Shown here one piece after another: positions 1 to 7,549 of a DNA stretch of 9,610 nucleotides (the stretch's first letter is position 1; each line of letters starts with the position of its first letter). The position numbers were made by a program, and so were the translations under genes. Below the pieces are notes generated by a model. That model searched no databases and was not told the DNA's origin. It was given only the letters and a program-made list of their open reading frames with translations. This stretch comes from Granulicella sp. UBA5172 (lineage in GTDB: Bacteria; Acidobacteriota; Terriglobia; Terriglobales; Acidobacteriaceae): contig DHWW01000014.1 of assembly GCA_002413385.1 (NCBI GenBank), positions 5,064-14,673 of the forward strand. Direction: 5' to 3'.

Positions 1-711
1 GAACATCGCCCCCATCGCTGCAGCGGCATTGCCATCGACAATAATTTTGCCGTGGGTGGCGTTCATGGCCTCAACCACGTATGGATCTTCCTTGGTCAGT
101 GTGCTGGCCGCATATTCATAGCCAAGCTGTACGGCTTTCCAGTTCAAATCCGCCGCCTTCAACTTCTTGGCAAACTGCTTGCGCACGACCGTCTCGACAC
201 ACGTCATATCAATCGATAGCAACTGTGCTGCGACACCCACGTAGACCATGTTCTTAATCAGCTTGCGAAGCTTCGCCTCAACGCCCGTGGCAACCACTAG
301 CCTATCGAACGGGACAGCATAGTATGTCAGATCGGTGCGCCGTTCCTCGAGATTGAGTACTTCATCGAAGATGACTGCCGAACCAGCTTGAAGGGTATGC
401 ACGTCCTCATGCACGGTCTCGGAATTCATCGCAATCAAGACATCGATGTCGATCTTCCGCGCCACCCATCCCTGGCCGCTCACCCGAATCGTGAACCACG
501 TGGGAAGCCCTGCGATATTCGAAGGGAAGAGATTCTTCCCCGATACGGGTATACCCATACTGAAGATGCTGCGCAGCAGAATGTTGTTGGCAGATTGTGA
601 ACCCGAACCGTTTACTGTTGCAATTTGAATTGAGAAATCGTTTGCTACTTTTTTCGAGCGAACGAGAGAGCTGGCCATTGGCTGGCTCTGAACAATATCA
701 CTGATTGCCAT
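1..711 (-). CDS. korA: 2-oxoacid:ferredoxin oxidoreductase, alpha subunit with N-terminal gamma domain (KorA type), 3' end cut by window edge
   Basis: The reverse strand is open from an ATG at 709-711 to base 1 (237 codons, no stop), so the C-terminal part lies outside. Residues about 26-190 are a gamma domain of the 2-oxoacid:acceptor oxidoreductase family, with the hallmark GKNLFPSNIAGLPTWFTIRV at 58-77. At 221-237 the alpha (pyrimidine-binding) domain begins with KIIVDGNAAAAMGAMF, where family members continue into a YPITPSS motif. This gamma-then-alpha fusion is typical of two-subunit KorAB enzymes that oxidise 2-oxoglutarate to succinyl-CoA with ferredoxin as acceptor; the TPP and Fe-S beta subunit (korB) would be expected next, beyond base 1. 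The start is backed by an AAGGA Shine-Dalgarno six bases upstream. It follows nifJ on the same strand after 218 bp. The family call is firm. The substrate (2-oxoglutarate rather than another 2-oxoacid) is inferred, because the specificity-determining region is mostly missing. Confidence 0.9.
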   Translation of the reverse strand, partial: MAISDIVQSQPMASSLVRSKKVANDFSIQIATVNGSGSQSANNILLRSIFSMGIPVSGKNLFPSNIAGLPTWFTIRVSGQGWVARKIDIDVLIAMNSETVHEDVHTLQAGSAVIFDEVLNLEERRTDLTYYAVPFDRLVVATGVEAKLRKLIKNMVYVGVAAQLLSIDMTCVETVVRKQFAKKLKAADLNWKAVQLGYEYAASTLTKEDPYVVEAMNATHGKIIVDGNAAAAMGAMF

Positions 712-929
712 TGAAAATCCTTCCATCCATTTTGTTTCGATAACGTTCTGCGGAGTATCAAGGGAGGTGATTCGCAGCCTTCCAGCCTCATGTTCCCGCG
801 GTCATGGGGCGGCTGTCCGTGCAACTCATGTCATCGGAATTGTAGTCCTGCCACATGACGATTGGCCGCACAGTATAGACGTAGAGGGTCTCGATCTAGT
901 TACCACACTCAACGCCAGACACTTCCGTG
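712..929 (-). other. Spacer between nifJ and korA
   Basis: This 218-bp spacer holds no convincing gene on either strand. On the minus strand there is a TATACT hexamer (872-877; five of six matches to a -10 box) without a good -35 partner, which could start a korA transcript with a leader of about 150 nt. The korA Shine-Dalgarno lies at the low-coordinate end. A small hairpin overlaps the nifJ stop codon (separate entry). I cannot tell whether korA is co-transcribed with nifJ or has its own promoter. Confidence 0.4.
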
Positions 930-931
930 TC
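918..931 (-). other. Small hairpin at the nifJ stop codon
   Basis: On the minus strand GACAC-GGAA-GTGTC forms a 5-bp stem closed by a GNRA-class tetraloop (GGAA) and begins inside the nifJ stop codon. No U tract follows, so it is not a typical intrinsic terminator. It could affect mRNA stability between nifJ and korA, or be chance. Confidence 0.25.
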
Positions 932-3872
932 ATCGAGCCCCTCTCGCCCCCAGGGGCGCAATCGGTCCCTCCGGTTCAGGCGGCGCAATATGGGGAGATT
1001 CCGAGCGCCCTGCCATGGCTGCGCGATCCGAGTACACCCGCCACTCGCGTTCCACATCGTCCTGGGCCTCGTCCAGCAGCTTCCTCGCAACCTCAGGATT
1101 GCTCCGCGCCAGCATCGTAAACCGCTCCTCATGGTAGCTGTATTCCTTCAGAGATATGGACGGTGCTTTGGAGTCGAGCTGGAACGGATTCTTGCCCTCC
1201 TTCCGCAGCGCCGGATTGTACCGCATCAACGGCCAGTATCCCGAAAGCACCGCGTTCTTCTGCTGCTCCATGCCGTATGCGAGATCGAACCCATGGGCGA
1301 TGCAATGGCTATAAGCAATGATCAGTGCCGGACCGTCGTAAGCCTCGGCCTCCTGGAACGCCTTGATCGTCTGCGTATCATTGCCTCCCATCGCGACGCG
1401 TGCCACATACACCGACCCATAGCTGACAGCCTCCATCGCAAGATCCTTCTTGCTATTGGGCTTCCCTCCCGCAGCAAACTTCGCGACAGCGCCACGCGGT
1501 GTCGCCTTCGACATCTGACCGCCGGTATTGGAGTACGTCTCGGTATCGAGCACCAGCACCTTCACGTTCTCGCCAGAGCCAAGCACATGGTCCAGTCCGC
1601 CAAAGCCAATGTCATACGCCCAGCCATCGCCACCCACCAGCCATACGCTCTTCCGCACCAGCGAGTCCGCCATCAGCAGCAGCGCGCGAGCCTGTGGTGA
1701 ATCAACCCCAGCTAATTTATCCCGCACCAGCAGCACTCGCTCACGCTGTCCTTCGATCCCGACCTCGCTCGATTGATCTGCGGACAGCACAGCCGTCACA
1801 AGATCATCGCCAACCTTCGGAGCAAGCCGCCGCAACAGCTCCTCGGCATACTCCTTCTGCTGATCGAGCGCCAGCCGCATCCCCAGGCCAAACTCCGCAT
1901 TGTCTTCAAAAAGTGAGTTCGACCACGTCGGCCCGCGTCCACTCTTGTTCACGGTGTAGGGAGTCGTCGGAAGGTTACCTCCAAAAATCGAAGAGCAACC
2001 CGTAGCATTCGCAATGAACAGCCGGTCGCCAAACAATTGCGTAAGCAGTTTGATATACGGCGTCTCTCCGCAGCCCGCGCATGCGCCGGAGAACTCAAAC
2101 AGTGGATCAAGCAGTTGAACGTCCTTAACCTGTGTATGCGACAGGCGCTTGCGGTCCACTGAAGGCAACGCCTCGAAGAAGCTCCAGTTCTTCACCTCGG
2201 CCTCGCGCAGAGGAGCCTGCATCTCCATATTCAAAGCCCTGTGGCCTGCGTCGGTTTTGCTCTTGACCGGGCAGATCTCCACGCAAATATGGCAACCCGT
2301 GCAGTCTTCCGGCGCAACCTGCAACGTATACAACTCCTGCTCCATCCCTTTCCATTTTGGCTGGACACTCTTGAAGGTCTCAGGAGCACCCGTCAGCAAC
2401 TCCGGTGCATAGACCTTCGCCCGGATCACAGCGTGCGGGCATACCAGCACGCACTTCCCGCACTGGATGCACAGCTCCTCGTCCCACACCGGAATCATCT
2501 GTGCGATATTGCGCTTCTCCCACTGCGCCGTACCCGTTGGAAACGTGCCACCAGGTGGCAACGCGCTCACCGGCAGCAAGTCCCCTCGGCCCGCCGCCAT
2601 CTCTCCAAGCACATCATGGACGAACGCCGGTGCCTCCCGCGGCAGCATCGGCAGAATGTCGAACGTCGCGCTGACCGTCTCGGGCACCTTCACCTGGTGC
2701 AAGTGAGCAAGCGCAGCGTCGACGGCCGCAAAATTCTGCTGCACCACCACATCGCCGCGTTTCCCATAAGTCTTCTTGATGGCCTTCTTGATATGTTCGA
2801 TTGCTTCGTCACGCGGCAGCACACCGCTGATCGCAAAGAAGCCTGTCTGCATGATGGTATTGATGCGGTTGCCCATCCCCGCCTCACGCGCCACGGTGTA
2901 CCCGTCGATCACGTAGAACTGAAGCTTCTTCGCGATGATGGTCGCCTGCGTCGTTCGCGGCAGATGCTTCCACACCGCCTCCGGCCCATACGGCGAGTTC
3001 AGCAGAAACACTGCTCCCGGAGCCGCCGCCGTCAAAATATCCATCCGCTCAAGGAACTGGAACTGGTGGCACGCCACAAAATTCGCCTTGGTGATAAGGT
3101 ACGTCGACCGGATCGGGTCTGGGCCAAACCGCAGATGCGATATCGTCACCGAGCCCGACTTCTTCGAATCGTAAACAAAGTAACCCTGCGCATAATTCGG
3201 TGTCTGCGAGCCAATAATCTTGATCGAATTCTTGTTCGCCCCCACCGTCCCATCCGAACCCAGTCCATAGAACAGCGCACGTACCGTCCGCGGGTCCTCC
3301 GTCGAAAACTCAGGGTCATACTCCAGGCTCGTATGCGTAACGTCGTCCTGAATCCCGATCGTGAAATGATTCTTGGGAGATGGCTTTTTGAGCTCGTCAA
3401 AAACGCCCTTCACCATGGCTGGCGTAAATTCCTTGGACGACAATCCATACCGTCCACCCACCACTCGCGGATGCGTCGCGAACCGCGGCGAAGCCCCAAA
3501 AGACGACTCGCTCAGCGCAGTAATCACATCCTGGTAAAGCGGCTCCCCGAGTGCTCCCGGCTCCTTGGTCCGGTCCAGCACCGCAATCGACTTGACCGTC
3601 TCCGGCAGCGCCGCAATAAATGCCTCAGCAGCAAACGGCCTGTACAGCCGCACCTTCAGCAGCCCAAGCTTCTCCCCCTCCAAGTTCAGTCGGCAGATCG
3701 CCTCTTCCGCAGCCCCCGCACCCGAACCCATCAACACCATCACTCGTTCCGCGTCCGGTGCACCAAAATAATCGAACAGGTGATATTGACGTCCCGTCAG
3801 GTTCGCGAACTTGTCCATCGTGTTCTGCACAATGGTCGGGCAAGCCAGATAAAAAGGATTACAGGCTTCGCG
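930..3872 (-). CDS. nifJ: Pyruvate:ferredoxin oxidoreductase, C-terminal 980 residues (downstream part of frameshifted nifJ)
   Basis: This frame resumes at REACNPFYLAC, exactly where the upstream fragment leaves the PFOR family pattern, and runs to the stop at 930-932. With the frame repaired the protein is 1209 residues, normal for single-chain PFOR. In repaired numbering, the ferredoxin-like domain has two [4Fe-4S] motifs (C697/700/703/707 and C753/756/759/763). The TPP domain has C827, C830, C855 and C1086, whose spacings equal those of the proximal-cluster cysteines of Desulfovibrio africanus PFOR. It also has GDGWAYDIGFGG (977-988) and YSNTGGQ with the catalytic-type Asn at 1011. The enzyme oxidises pyruvate and CoA to acetyl-CoA and CO2 in the cytoplasm, reducing ferredoxin. 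The last 25 or so residues are a Pro/Gly-rich tail beyond the conserved fold. If translated alone it lacks a proper start; the first in-frame candidates are GTG at 3830 and ATG at 3818. Confidence 0.93.
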   Translation of the reverse strand, partial: REACNPFYLACPTIVQNTMDKFANLTGRQYHLFDYFGAPDAERVMVLMGSGAGAAEEAICRLNLEGEKLGLLKVRLYRPFAAEAFIAALPETVKSIAVLDRTKEPGALGEPLYQDVITALSESSFGASPRFATHPRVVGGRYGLSSKEFTPAMVKGVFDELKKPSPKNHFTIGIQDDVTHTSLEYDPEFSTEDPRTVRALFYGLGSDGTVGANKNSIKIIGSQTPNYAQGYFVYDSKKSGSVTISHLRFGPDPIRSTYLITKANFVACHQFQFLERMDILTAAAPGAVFLLNSPYGPEAVWKHLPRTTQATIIAKKLQFYVIDGYTVAREAGMGNRINTIMQTGFFAISGVLPRDEAIEHIKKAIKKTYGKRGDVVVQQNFAAVDAALAHLHQVKVPETVSATFDILPMLPREAPAFVHDVLGEMAAGRGDLLPVSALPPGGTFPTGTAQWEKRNIAQMIPVWDEELCIQCGKCVLVCPHAVIRAKVYAPELLTGAPETFKSVQPKWKGMEQELYTLQVAPEDCTGCHICVEICPVKSKTDAGHRALNMEMQAPLREAEVKNWSFFEALPSVDRKRLSHTQVKDVQLLDPLFEFSGACAGCGETPYIKLLTQLFGDRLFIANATGCSSIFGGNLPTTPYTVNKSGRGPTWSNSLFEDNAEFGLGMRLALDQQKEYAEELLRRLAPKVGDDLVTAVLSADQSSEVGIEGQRERVLLVRDKLAGVDSPQARALLLMADSLVRKSVWLVGGDGWAYDIGFGGLDHVLGSGENVKVLVLDTETYSNTGGQMSKATPRGAVAKFAAGGKPNSKKDLAMEAVSYGSVYVARVAMGGNDTQTIKAFQEAEAYDGPALIIAYSHCIAHGFDLAYGMEQQKNAVLSGYWPLMRYNPALRKEGKNPFQLDSKAPSISLKEYSYHEERFTMLARSNPEVARKLLDEAQDDVEREWRVYSDRAAMAGRSESPHIAPPEPEGPIAPLGARGAR

Positions 3873-4560
3873 GAGCCTGAAAAAACACATCCGGATTTTG
3901 CGCCGTACCACGCAGAATTGGCTGGTCAGAGTTGAGCGCCCGCTCACGGTGCCCCAGCACAAACCGCTCCTCGAGCAGGGCCTCAATCGTCTCATCCGAG
4001 ATCGCAATCGCCTTATTGATCTCGTGCGATGTCCGAAATCCATCGAAAAAATGCAGAAACGGAATCCGCGCCTCCAGCGTCGCAATGTGCGAGATCAGCG
4101 CCAGGTCGCCAGCCTCCTGCACCGAGTTCGACGCCAGCATCGCATATCCCGTCGACCGGCACGCCATCACATCCGAGTGGTCGCCAAAGATCGACAGCGC
4201 ATGGGTAGCAATCGTCCGCGCCGTCACGTGAATCACATTGGAGGTCAACTCACCCGCAATCTTGTACAAATTTGGAATCATCAGCAGCAGGCCCTGCGAA
4301 GCCGTAAAGGTCGTACTCGCCGCCCCACCCTGCAGCGCCCCGTGCATCGCACCCGCCGCCCCACCTTCGCTCTGCAGCTCCGCGATCAGCGGAATCGTTC
4401 CCCAAATATTTTTTCGCCCCTCCATCTTCCACTGATCTGCCCACTCCGCCATCGTCGAAGAGGGAGTGATGGGGTAGATCGTAATCACCTGTGCAAGCCT
4501 GTAAGCGACTGAAGCCACTGCCTCATTACCATCAACAATTACCGTTTTTTGATCATCCAT
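3859..4560 (-). CDS. nifJ: Pyruvate:ferredoxin oxidoreductase, N-terminal 229 residues, ending in a frameshift
   Basis: The ATG at 4558-4560 has a strong AGGTG Shine-Dalgarno five bases upstream. Domain I of PFOR is intact: YPITPSS at 29-35 (T32), E65 in QSEGGAAGA, and R115 in HVTARTIATHALSIFGDHSD. Together these match the pyruvate/TPP-contacting Thr31, Glu64 and Arg114 of D. africanus PFOR with a constant offset of one. The frame follows the family through RGTAQNPDVFFQA (217-229), then reads four off-family residues (PRSL) and stops at 3859-3861. The family sequence continues in the +1 frame, so this is the first fifth of a broken gene, not a separate subunit. It is transcribed divergently from nuoA, and korA follows it on the same strand. 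If no frame repair occurs in the cell the product lacks all Fe-S clusters and most of the TPP site and would be inactive. Confidence 0.93.
   Translation of the reverse strand: MDDQKTVIVDGNEAVASVAYRLAQVITIYPITPSSTMAEWADQWKMEGRKNIWGTIPLIAELQSEGGAAGAMHGALQGGAASTTFTASQGLLLMIPNLYKIAGELTSNVIHVTARTIATHALSIFGDHSDVMACRSTGYAMLASNSVQEAGDLALISHIATLEARIPFLHFFDGFRTSHEINKAIAISDETIEALLEERFVLGHRERALNSDQPILRGTAQNPDVFFQAPRSL
3862..3885 (-). other. Frameshift site inside nifJ (one extra base at about 3873)
   Basis: Read on the minus strand, codons GTG TTT TTT CAG GCT are followed by a surplus C (3873; either base of the CC/GG pair 3872-3873) and then CGC GAA GCC TGT. Removing one C restores the family-like QAREACNPF. 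The site has a run of six T (3880-3885) and a perfect 6-bp inverted repeat, CAGGCT (3874-3879) and AGCCTG (3862-3867), with a six-base loop containing the surplus base. Possible causes are a sequencing or assembly error, a real inactivating mutation, or recoding; the first two are the more likely. Confidence 0.85.
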
Positions 4561-4580
4561 GCGTTCACCTTCAATGCTTT

Positions 4581-4586
4581 ACTATT
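4581..4586 (-). promoter_or_regulatory. Possible -10 box for nifJ
   Basis: AATAGT on the minus strand matches four of six positions of TATAAT. It would place the start of transcription near 4574-4575, about 44 bases from the centre of the palindrome at 4618.5. That is close to the -41.5 position of class II CRP/FNR activation. No -35 box is visible 17 bp upstream, which is usual for activator-dependent promoters. The evidence is weak on its own. Confidence 0.25.
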
Positions 4587-4610
4587 TTCTTCCAGTGAGC
4601 GTTGTGGCGT

Positions 4611-4626
4611 GGTGACGTTCGTCACA
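4611..4626. promoter_or_regulatory. CRP/FNR-family operator candidate between nifJ and nuoA
   Basis: GGTGA-N6-TCACA differs from the CRP consensus TGTGA-N6-TCACA at one base. The core GTGACG-TT-CGTCAC (4612-4625) is a perfect palindrome with 6-bp arms. It sits in the 108-bp divergent spacer, 43 bp upstream of the nuoA ATG and 51 bp upstream of the nifJ ATG, so one bound dimer could act on both genes. Its right half and flank (TCACACGG) recur exactly in the site after nuoH. Regulator identity is inferred from the motif only. Confidence 0.55.
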
Positions 4627-4668
4627 CGGCATTATTTTGATGGTCTGGTAACGTAGTAATTAGAACGT

Positions 4669-5040
4669 ATGACGAATCACTCTTATCTTCCTATTCTCGT
4701 GCTGTTGATCGGAGGCGCCGGCTTCGCCATCGGTCCTCTAGTGCTGGCCTGGATCTGGGCTAAGAAATACTCTCCCCAGAAATCCGGCCCCAGCAAGAAC
4801 GCCGTCTATGAGTGTGGGCTGGAATCCTCGGGCGACGCCTGGATCAAATTCAAGCCCGGCTACTACCTCTACGCGATCGTCTTTTTGATCTTCGACGTCG
4901 AAGCTGTCTTTCTCCTGCCATTCGCTGTTGCCTTTGGTGGTTTCACCGCAGCTCAATCCATCGACATGCTCGTATTTCTGCTCTTGCTCGTTGCAGGCCT
5001 TGTCTGGGCCTGCGAAAAGAAGATTTTGTCCTGGAGCTGA
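4669..5040 (+). CDS. nuoA: NADH-quinone oxidoreductase (complex I) subunit A
   Basis: This 123-residue membrane protein has the usual NuoA/ND3 size and three membrane helices at about 8-30, 66-90 and 97-116. The diagnostic loop YECGLESSGDAW (47-58) carries Cys49, equivalent to the ND3 loop cysteine linked to the active/deactive switch. Helix 2 contains FLIFDVEAVFLLP (72-84) with the conserved acidic pair. NuoA sits beside NuoH and NuoJ near the quinone chamber, where it helps link quinone reduction to proton pumping. It is the first gene of the operon, divergent from nifJ. The ATG is preceded by TAGAACGT, with no recognisable Shine-Dalgarno, and an AGTAAT -10-like hexamer (4655-4660) would put the transcript start almost at the ATG. 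Translation may therefore be leaderless or weakly initiated. Confidence 0.96.
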   Translation: MTNHSYLPILVLLIGGAGFAIGPLVLAWIWAKKYSPQKSGPSKNAVYECGLESSGDAWIKFKPGYYLYAIVFLIFDVEAVFLLPFAVAFGGFTAAQSIDMLVFLLLLVAGLVWACEKKILSWS

Positions 5041-5129
5041 CCTCAGCCCGGACCCACTAACCGGATACACTATAAAAGTCACGGCGCGATAAAACCGATT
5101 GAGTATTGACCTTAGAAGGCTTTGAGTAC
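5041..5129 (+). promoter_or_regulatory. nuoA-nuoB spacer with a -10-like TATAAA
   Basis: This 89-bp gap is long for a nuo operon. TATAAA at 5071-5076 stands out against the GC-rich surroundings and could be a -10 element of an internal promoter, but no -35 match exists at the right distance. AGAAGG at about 5114-5119, ten bases before the nuoB ATG, is the likely Shine-Dalgarno. Confidence 0.2.
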
Positions 5130-5771
5130 ATGGATGAACAGCTAAAGAGCGAGTTGAGCCGGCAAGGAGTTGTGGCCACCTCCCTTCAGGAGCTCTACAA
5201 TTGGGGCCGCAAGAGCTCTCTCTGGCCTCTGAACTTCGGCCTTGCCTGCTGCGCGATCGAAATGATCGCCACAACCATGGCCCGCTACGACCTTGCGCGC
5301 TTTGGCGCCGAAGTCTTCCGTCCCTCCCCCCGCCAGGCGGATCTCATGATCGTCGCCGGTACGGTCACCAAAAAGATGGCGCCCCAGGTCGTCCGCCTCT
5401 ATAACCAGATGCCGGAACCCAAGTACGTCATTTCCATGGGCGCGTGTGCCATCTCTGGCGGCCCATTCAAGCAGGGGTACAACGTACTCAAAGGAATTGA
5501 TCGTTACATCCCCGTGGATGTCTACATTCCCGGATGTCCGCCACGGCCTGAAGCCCTGATCGATGCGTTCCTCCTGTTGCAGAAGAAAATCGATGAGCAA
5601 TACCTGACCGGCCCAAACAGGCCACGCCACCTGAACGCCGATATGCCCAGTGAATTTGTCGTGCCGGAGTTTGGCGAGCATGATCTGGAACCAACGCAGA
5701 ACCGCGACGTGTGGAAAGTCCCGCTCGTGAACATCTCAATTGCAGGCAAGAATGAATCTGGAAGCGATTAA
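5130..5771 (+). CDS. nuoB: NADH-quinone oxidoreductase subunit B (cluster N2 carrier)
   Basis: NuoB is a 213-residue cytoplasmic-arm subunit that binds [4Fe-4S] cluster N2, the last electron carrier before quinone. The ligands are visible as the adjacent pair C40-C41 in [10 protein letters not shown]106 in [12 protein letters not shown] and C136 in [11 protein letters not shown], with spacings close to those of E. coli NuoB. I chose the ATG at 5130 because AGAAGG lies ten bases upstream. A TTG at 5106 would add eight residues but has only a weak GAG in front. The C-terminal 50 or so residues (from about 163) are a hydrophilic extension beyond the conserved core. The 3' end overlaps nuoC by 20 bp, suggesting coupled translation. 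Confidence 0.95.
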   Translation: MDEQLKSELSRQGVVATSLQELYNWGRKSSLWPLNFGLACCAIEMIATTMARYDLARFGAEVFRPSPRQADLMIVAGTVTKKMAPQVVRLYNQMPEPKYVISMGACAISGGPFKQGYNVLKGIDRYIPVDVYIPGCPPRPEALIDAFLLLQKKIDEQYLTGPNRPRHLNADMPSEFVVPEFGEHDLEPTQNRDVWKVPLVNISIAGKNESGSD

Positions 5772-6384
5772 GTCCGAAATAGAGGCGAACGTACCCGGCT
5801 GCCAGTTGGAGATCATTCCCAACACCAGCCCATCTGCTCAGCACTCTCTGCTGGTCGATTCCGCACATGCATTGACCGTGGCTTCGTTCCTGCGGGATGG
5901 TGCCACCGTGCGGCTTGATTACTGCAGCAACGTGACAGGCATCGATTGGCCGGTAAAAGAGGTCTCCACCAAGACCAAAGTAAAGAAGATCGTCGATGGC
6001 GTCGAAAAAGACGTGGATGAGGTCGTCAAAACCCAGACCGGTGGCTATCTGGAAGCGGTCTACCACCTCTATTCCATGGAGCAGCGTCAGGGGCCAGTGA
6101 TTCTGCGGATGCGCACGGAAGACCGTACCGACCGTGTCCACCTCCCTTCCTTCACCCCGCTCTGGCGCAGTGCCGATTTCCAGGAGCGCGAGATATTCGA
6201 CCTCTTCGGAATCATCTTTGACGGTCACCCCGATCTTCGTCGCCTCCTCATGTGGGAGGGCTTTGTCGATCACCCAATGCGCAGAGATTACGTCGACCCC
6301 GACGATTACGAATACGAGCCAACCGCCCACGATGAAGTGCTGAAGCGCGCCAGGGAACACCAAAGCGCAGAGGGAGGGCTATGA
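5752..6384 (+). CDS. nuoC: NADH-quinone oxidoreductase subunit C (30 kDa)
   Basis: NuoC is a 210-residue peripheral-arm subunit that packs with NuoD and NuoB around the quinone site. The family signature is intact at 145-180: [20 protein letters not shown] followed by [16 protein letters not shown]. Earlier motifs are [12 protein letters not shown] (55-66) and [10 protein letters not shown] (99-108). Between them lies a charged Lys/Asp/Val-rich insertion (about 68-97) that is longer than the short linker common in other NuoC proteins. The ATG at 5752 lies inside the end of nuoB and has AGG about seven bases upstream; an in-frame TTG at 5740 would add four residues and is less likely. The 3' end shares ATGA with nuoD. 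The protein is separate from NuoD, unlike the fused NuoCD of E. coli. Confidence 0.95.
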   Translation: MNLEAIKSEIEANVPGCQLEIIPNTSPSAQHSLLVDSAHALTVASFLRDGATVRLDYCSNVTGIDWPVKEVSTKTKVKKIVDGVEKDVDEVVKTQTGGYLEAVYHLYSMEQRQGPVILRMRTEDRTDRVHLPSFTPLWRSADFQEREIFDLFGIIFDGHPDLRRLLMWEGFVDHPMRRDYVDPDDYEYEPTAHDEVLKRAREHQSAEGGL

Positions 6385-7541
6385 GCGTCTTAACCGAGAC
6401 CACGGTAGCTTTGAGTTCAGATCCAACCACCGATCCGAATGCTAGCCAGTTGCTCGAAGTGTCGATGGGCCCGCAGCATCCCTCAACGCACGGCGTCTTT
6501 CGCATGGACGTCGCGCTGGACGGTGAGCAGGTCGTCAAGCTGAAGCCCGTCTTCGGCTACCTGCATCGCAATCACGAAAAGATTGCCGAGAGCCAGAACT
6601 ACCTCGGTTGCATGCCCTACACCGACAGGCTCGACTACATCTGCTCCATCACCAACAACTGGGCCTACGCCCTCGCCGTTGAGACGCTCGCCGGCATCAA
6701 GGTGCCCGAACGTGCGGAGTATCTCCGCGTCATCACCGGCGAACTCACGCGTCTACAGAACCATGCTTCACTCATCGGCTTCCTCATGCAGGACATGGGC
6801 ACCAGCGGTACGCCGCTGATGTATGCCTTCCGCGAACGCGAAAAAATTCTGGATCTGTTCGAGGCGCTGACCGGAGCCCGCATGATGTGCAACTACATGC
6901 GCTTTGGCGGCTGCCGCGTGGACGCGCCAGCAGGCTGGCTCCAGCAGACACAAAAGGTCATTGACGCGTTCCCCAAATTTCTCGACGAGTTTGAAAGCCT
7001 GCTCAGGACCAACGAAATTCTCATGGCACGCACGCAGGGTGTTGGCAGGGTGTCCAGGGAGCTCGCCATCAACGCCGGTCTCACCGGGCCCATGGCCAGG
7101 GCCTCCGGCGTGAACTATGACCTTCGCAAAGTCGACAGCTACGGCATCTACGATCGTTTCTCCTTCAGGGTCCCTCTGGGCGAATTCGGCGACGTCTACG
7201 ACCGCTACATGATCCGCCTCCTGGAGATGCGCGAGTCCGTCGAAATTCTCAAGCAGGCGATGCGCGACATCCCTTCCGGCCCCATCATGGATCCGGGAAC
7301 CAAGATCCGTGGTTTCCGTCCCAAGGCAGGCGAAGCGTACGGTCGAATCGAGGCCCCCAAGGGTGAACTCGGCTTCTACCTCATCAGCGACGGAACGGGC
7401 AATCCCTACCGCTTCCGTGTGCGTCCGCCAAGCCTCATCAATCTCACGGTCCTCGAAGACATGTGCCTCGGGCGGAACGTCGCAGACATCGTCATCATTT
7501 TAGGCAGCGTGGATATCGTTTTGGGTGAGGTGGATCGTTGA
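6381..7541 (+). CDS. nuoD: NADH-quinone oxidoreductase subunit D (49 kDa, quinone-site subunit)
   Basis: This 386-residue protein is descended from the [NiFe]-hydrogenase large subunit and forms the quinone pocket with NuoB and NuoH. The pocket residues are present: [13 protein letters not shown] (29-41) with H37, and YTDRLDY (80-86) with Y86, equivalent to His38 and Tyr87 of Thermus Nqo4. Other family blocks are HRNHEKIAE (62-70), [11 protein letters not shown] (173-183), the conserved [18 protein letters not shown] (317-334) and the terminal LGEVDR. The hydrogenase nickel cysteines are absent, as expected for complex I. The start overlaps the nuoC stop (ATGA), a sign of coupled translation. 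In most operons nuoE, nuoF and nuoG follow here; in this one the next gene is nuoI. Confidence 0.97.
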   Translation: MSVLTETTVALSSDPTTDPNASQLLEVSMGPQHPSTHGVFRMDVALDGEQVVKLKPVFGYLHRNHEKIAESQNYLGCMPYTDRLDYICSITNNWAYALAVETLAGIKVPERAEYLRVITGELTRLQNHASLIGFLMQDMGTSGTPLMYAFREREKILDLFEALTGARMMCNYMRFGGCRVDAPAGWLQQTQKVIDAFPKFLDEFESLLRTNEILMARTQGVGRVSRELAINAGLTGPMARASGVNYDLRKVDSYGIYDRFSFRVPLGEFGDVYDRYMIRLLEMRESVEILKQAMRDIPSGPIMDPGTKIRGFRPKAGEAYGRIEAPKGELGFYLISDGTGNPYRFRVRPPSLINLTVLEDMCLGRNVADIVIILGSVDIVLGEVDR

Positions 7542-7549
7542 GTTCCAGC

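Noticed and set aside
388..628. Two short plus-strand frames inside the korA region
   Set aside because: They are antisense to the gamma domain with its GKNLFPSN motif; no independent support.
918..931. Intrinsic terminator after nifJ
   Set aside because: The stem is only 5 bp and no U tract follows, so termination is not supported; kept only as a small hairpin.
927..1700. 257-codon plus-strand frame opposite the nifJ 3' end
   Set aside because: Basic, low-information composition with no domain; antisense shadow of PFOR.
2241..3935. 564-codon open frame on the plus strand opposite nifJ
   Set aside because: It is rich in Arg/His/Gln, shows no recognisable motif, and lies fully antisense to a PFOR with perfect catalytic spacing. 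It reflects codon bias of the real gene.
3873..4085. N-terminal 71 codons of the long minus-strand frame that contains the nifJ 3' part
   Set aside because: The first 66 or so codons are an Arg-rich out-of-frame reading of DNA that encodes PFOR in the neighbouring frame. The real protein enters this frame at about 3872.
5106..5129. TTG start for nuoB eight codons upstream
   Set aside because: No adequate Shine-Dalgarno in front of it; the ATG at 5130 has AGAAGG upstream.
5488..6363. 291-codon minus-strand frame opposite nuoB/nuoC
   Set aside because: It covers two well-conserved complex I genes on the other strand and has no motif of its own.
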